The notes beneath the pieces were generated by a model. The model worked only from the letters and a program-made list of their open reading frames with translations, did no database searches and was not told where the DNA came from. Of a stretch of DNA of 5,297 bases, positions 4,747 through 5,297 are shown one piece after another (the stretch's first letter is position 1; each line of letters starts with the position of its first letter). Both the position numbers and the translations under genes were made by a program. The stretch comes from Pseudomonadota bacterium. Its GTDB lineage: Bacteria; Desulfobacterota; Desulfobacteria; Desulfobacterales; RPRI01. The DNA is taken from contig JAHJQU010000379.1 of assembly GCA_018819005.1 (NCBI GenBank), forward strand, positions 1 to 5,297, read 5' to 3'.

Positions 4747-5297
4747 ATGGCAGAAGATCTCAAAAAAATGTACAAAACGATAATGGATGATCACTTTCCG
4801 CCTGCAATGGAAATTAGTTTTATCGACGGAGATAAAAGACAGACTCTTTTTTATGAAAAAATCGTCTGGACTATAGATGACGTCATAAAAGGATTGCGTT
4901 ACGGGGAGAACCCGGGACAGGAGGCTGCCCTTTACAAGCTGACAAACGGAAACCTGGTTCTCGGGGAGATACAGACAATTCTGCCGGGCAATCATCTTGT
5001 GTCGGACGTCGAACTGCTTCAGTCCGGCAAGCATCCCGGCAAGACGAATCTTACCGACGCAGACAATGCCCTGAACATTCTCAGGTATTTTACGGGTCAA
5101 CCCGCGGCGGTTATAGTCAAGCACAACAATCCGTGCGGAGTCGCCCTCTCCGATTTGCTTCTTGACGCGTATCTGAAAGCGAACATGGCGGACAGGGTTG
5201 CGGCCTTCGGCGGATGCATTGCGCTGAACCGGCCGGTTGATACTGAGACGGCCGAAGCAATAAACATGCAGTATGCCGAAGTGGTGGTGGCGCCTGA
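4747..5297 (+). CDS. AICAR formyltransferase, stand-alone C-terminal half of PurH (partial, 3' end outside window)
   Basis: The first 183 residues are visible. The enzyme transfers a formyl group from 10-formyl-THF to AICAR, making the FAICAR used by the preceding gene's product. Hallmarks are LRYGENPGQ (50-58), IVKHNNPCGVA (123-133) with the catalytic-type K125-H126 pair, AFGGCIALNRPVD (153-165), and EVVVAP (178-183) at the window edge. It starts in a different frame from the cyclohydrolase gene, with a strong Shine-Dalgarno, and opens with about 49 residues before LRYGENPGQ. That is longer than the short linker at this point of fused PurH, and includes FPPAMEISF (17-25) like the FPE-x-L-x-L-x-F of PurH. 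This indicates a separate protein. The two enzymes may associate so that FAICAR is passed directly (inference). Confidence 0.9.
   Translation, partial: MAEDLKKMYKTIMDDHFPPAMEISFIDGDKRQTLFYEKIVWTIDDVIKGLRYGENPGQEAALYKLTNGNLVLGEIQTILPGNHLVSDVELLQSGKHPGKTNLTDADNALNILRYFTGQPAAVIVKHNNPCGVALSDLLLDAYLKANMADRVAAFGGCIALNRPVDTETAEAINMQYAEVVVAP

Noticed and set aside
4729..4750. Frameshift breaking a fused purH
   Set aside because: The first protein ends at the natural domain end, and the second has a strong Shine-Dalgarno, its own ATG and an extended N-terminus.
4720..5124. Long minus-strand open frame
   Set aside because: It is antisense to the AICAR formyltransferase start, whose motifs are unmistakable.

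Overview
The window looks like a stretch of chromosome from an anaerobic deltaproteobacterium (Desulfobacterota, perhaps Desulfobacterales-like). This placement is inference. It rests on moderate base composition, a gmhA-type heptose gene beside a deoxyhypusine-synthase-like protein, purine-biosynthesis PurH encoded as two separate proteins, and intergenic spaces filled with short degenerate repeats of a kind I associate with that group. All genes run on the + strand. No rRNA, tRNA, CRISPR array or transposase gene is visible.

Left block (1-1653): the tail of a probable TPR protein overlaps by four bases the start of gmhA (sedoheptulose-7-phosphate isomerase, first step of ADP-heptose synthesis for LPS). 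After 13 bases comes a deoxyhypusine-synthase-like protein that appears to lack the catalytic lysine of true DHS. The tight spacing suggests one transcript.

Middle block (1654-3413): two single genes separated by repeat-rich spacers. One is a glyoxalase II-like metallo-beta-lactamase hydrolase with a TTG start and no ribosome binding site. The other is a NimA-like flavin-binding (PNPOx fold) protein. The spacers hold degenerate tandem words (1654-1791), a roughly 220-bp MITE-like element with inverted ends and internal hairpins (2504-2724), a strong 10-bp-stem hairpin (2769-2793), and a composite repeat and hairpin region (3276-3404). A 16-base word recurs exactly at two stop codons and supplies the last residues of one protein.

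Right block (3414-5297): an HD-domain phosphohydrolase, then after 5 bases a stand-alone IMP cyclohydrolase, then after 14 bases the start of a stand-alone AICAR formyltransferase that runs off the window. The last two together do the job of bifunctional PurH, the final two steps of IMP synthesis. The split appears genuine: each part has its own start, the second has a near-consensus Shine-Dalgarno, and the cyclohydrolase has an unusual substrate loop. The HD protein may act on nucleotides, but that rests only on its position.

The most interesting points are the split and divergent PurH, the lysine-less DHS-like protein linked to gmhA, and repeats that reach into gene ends and leaders. I do not see a clear, wholly new multi-gene system.
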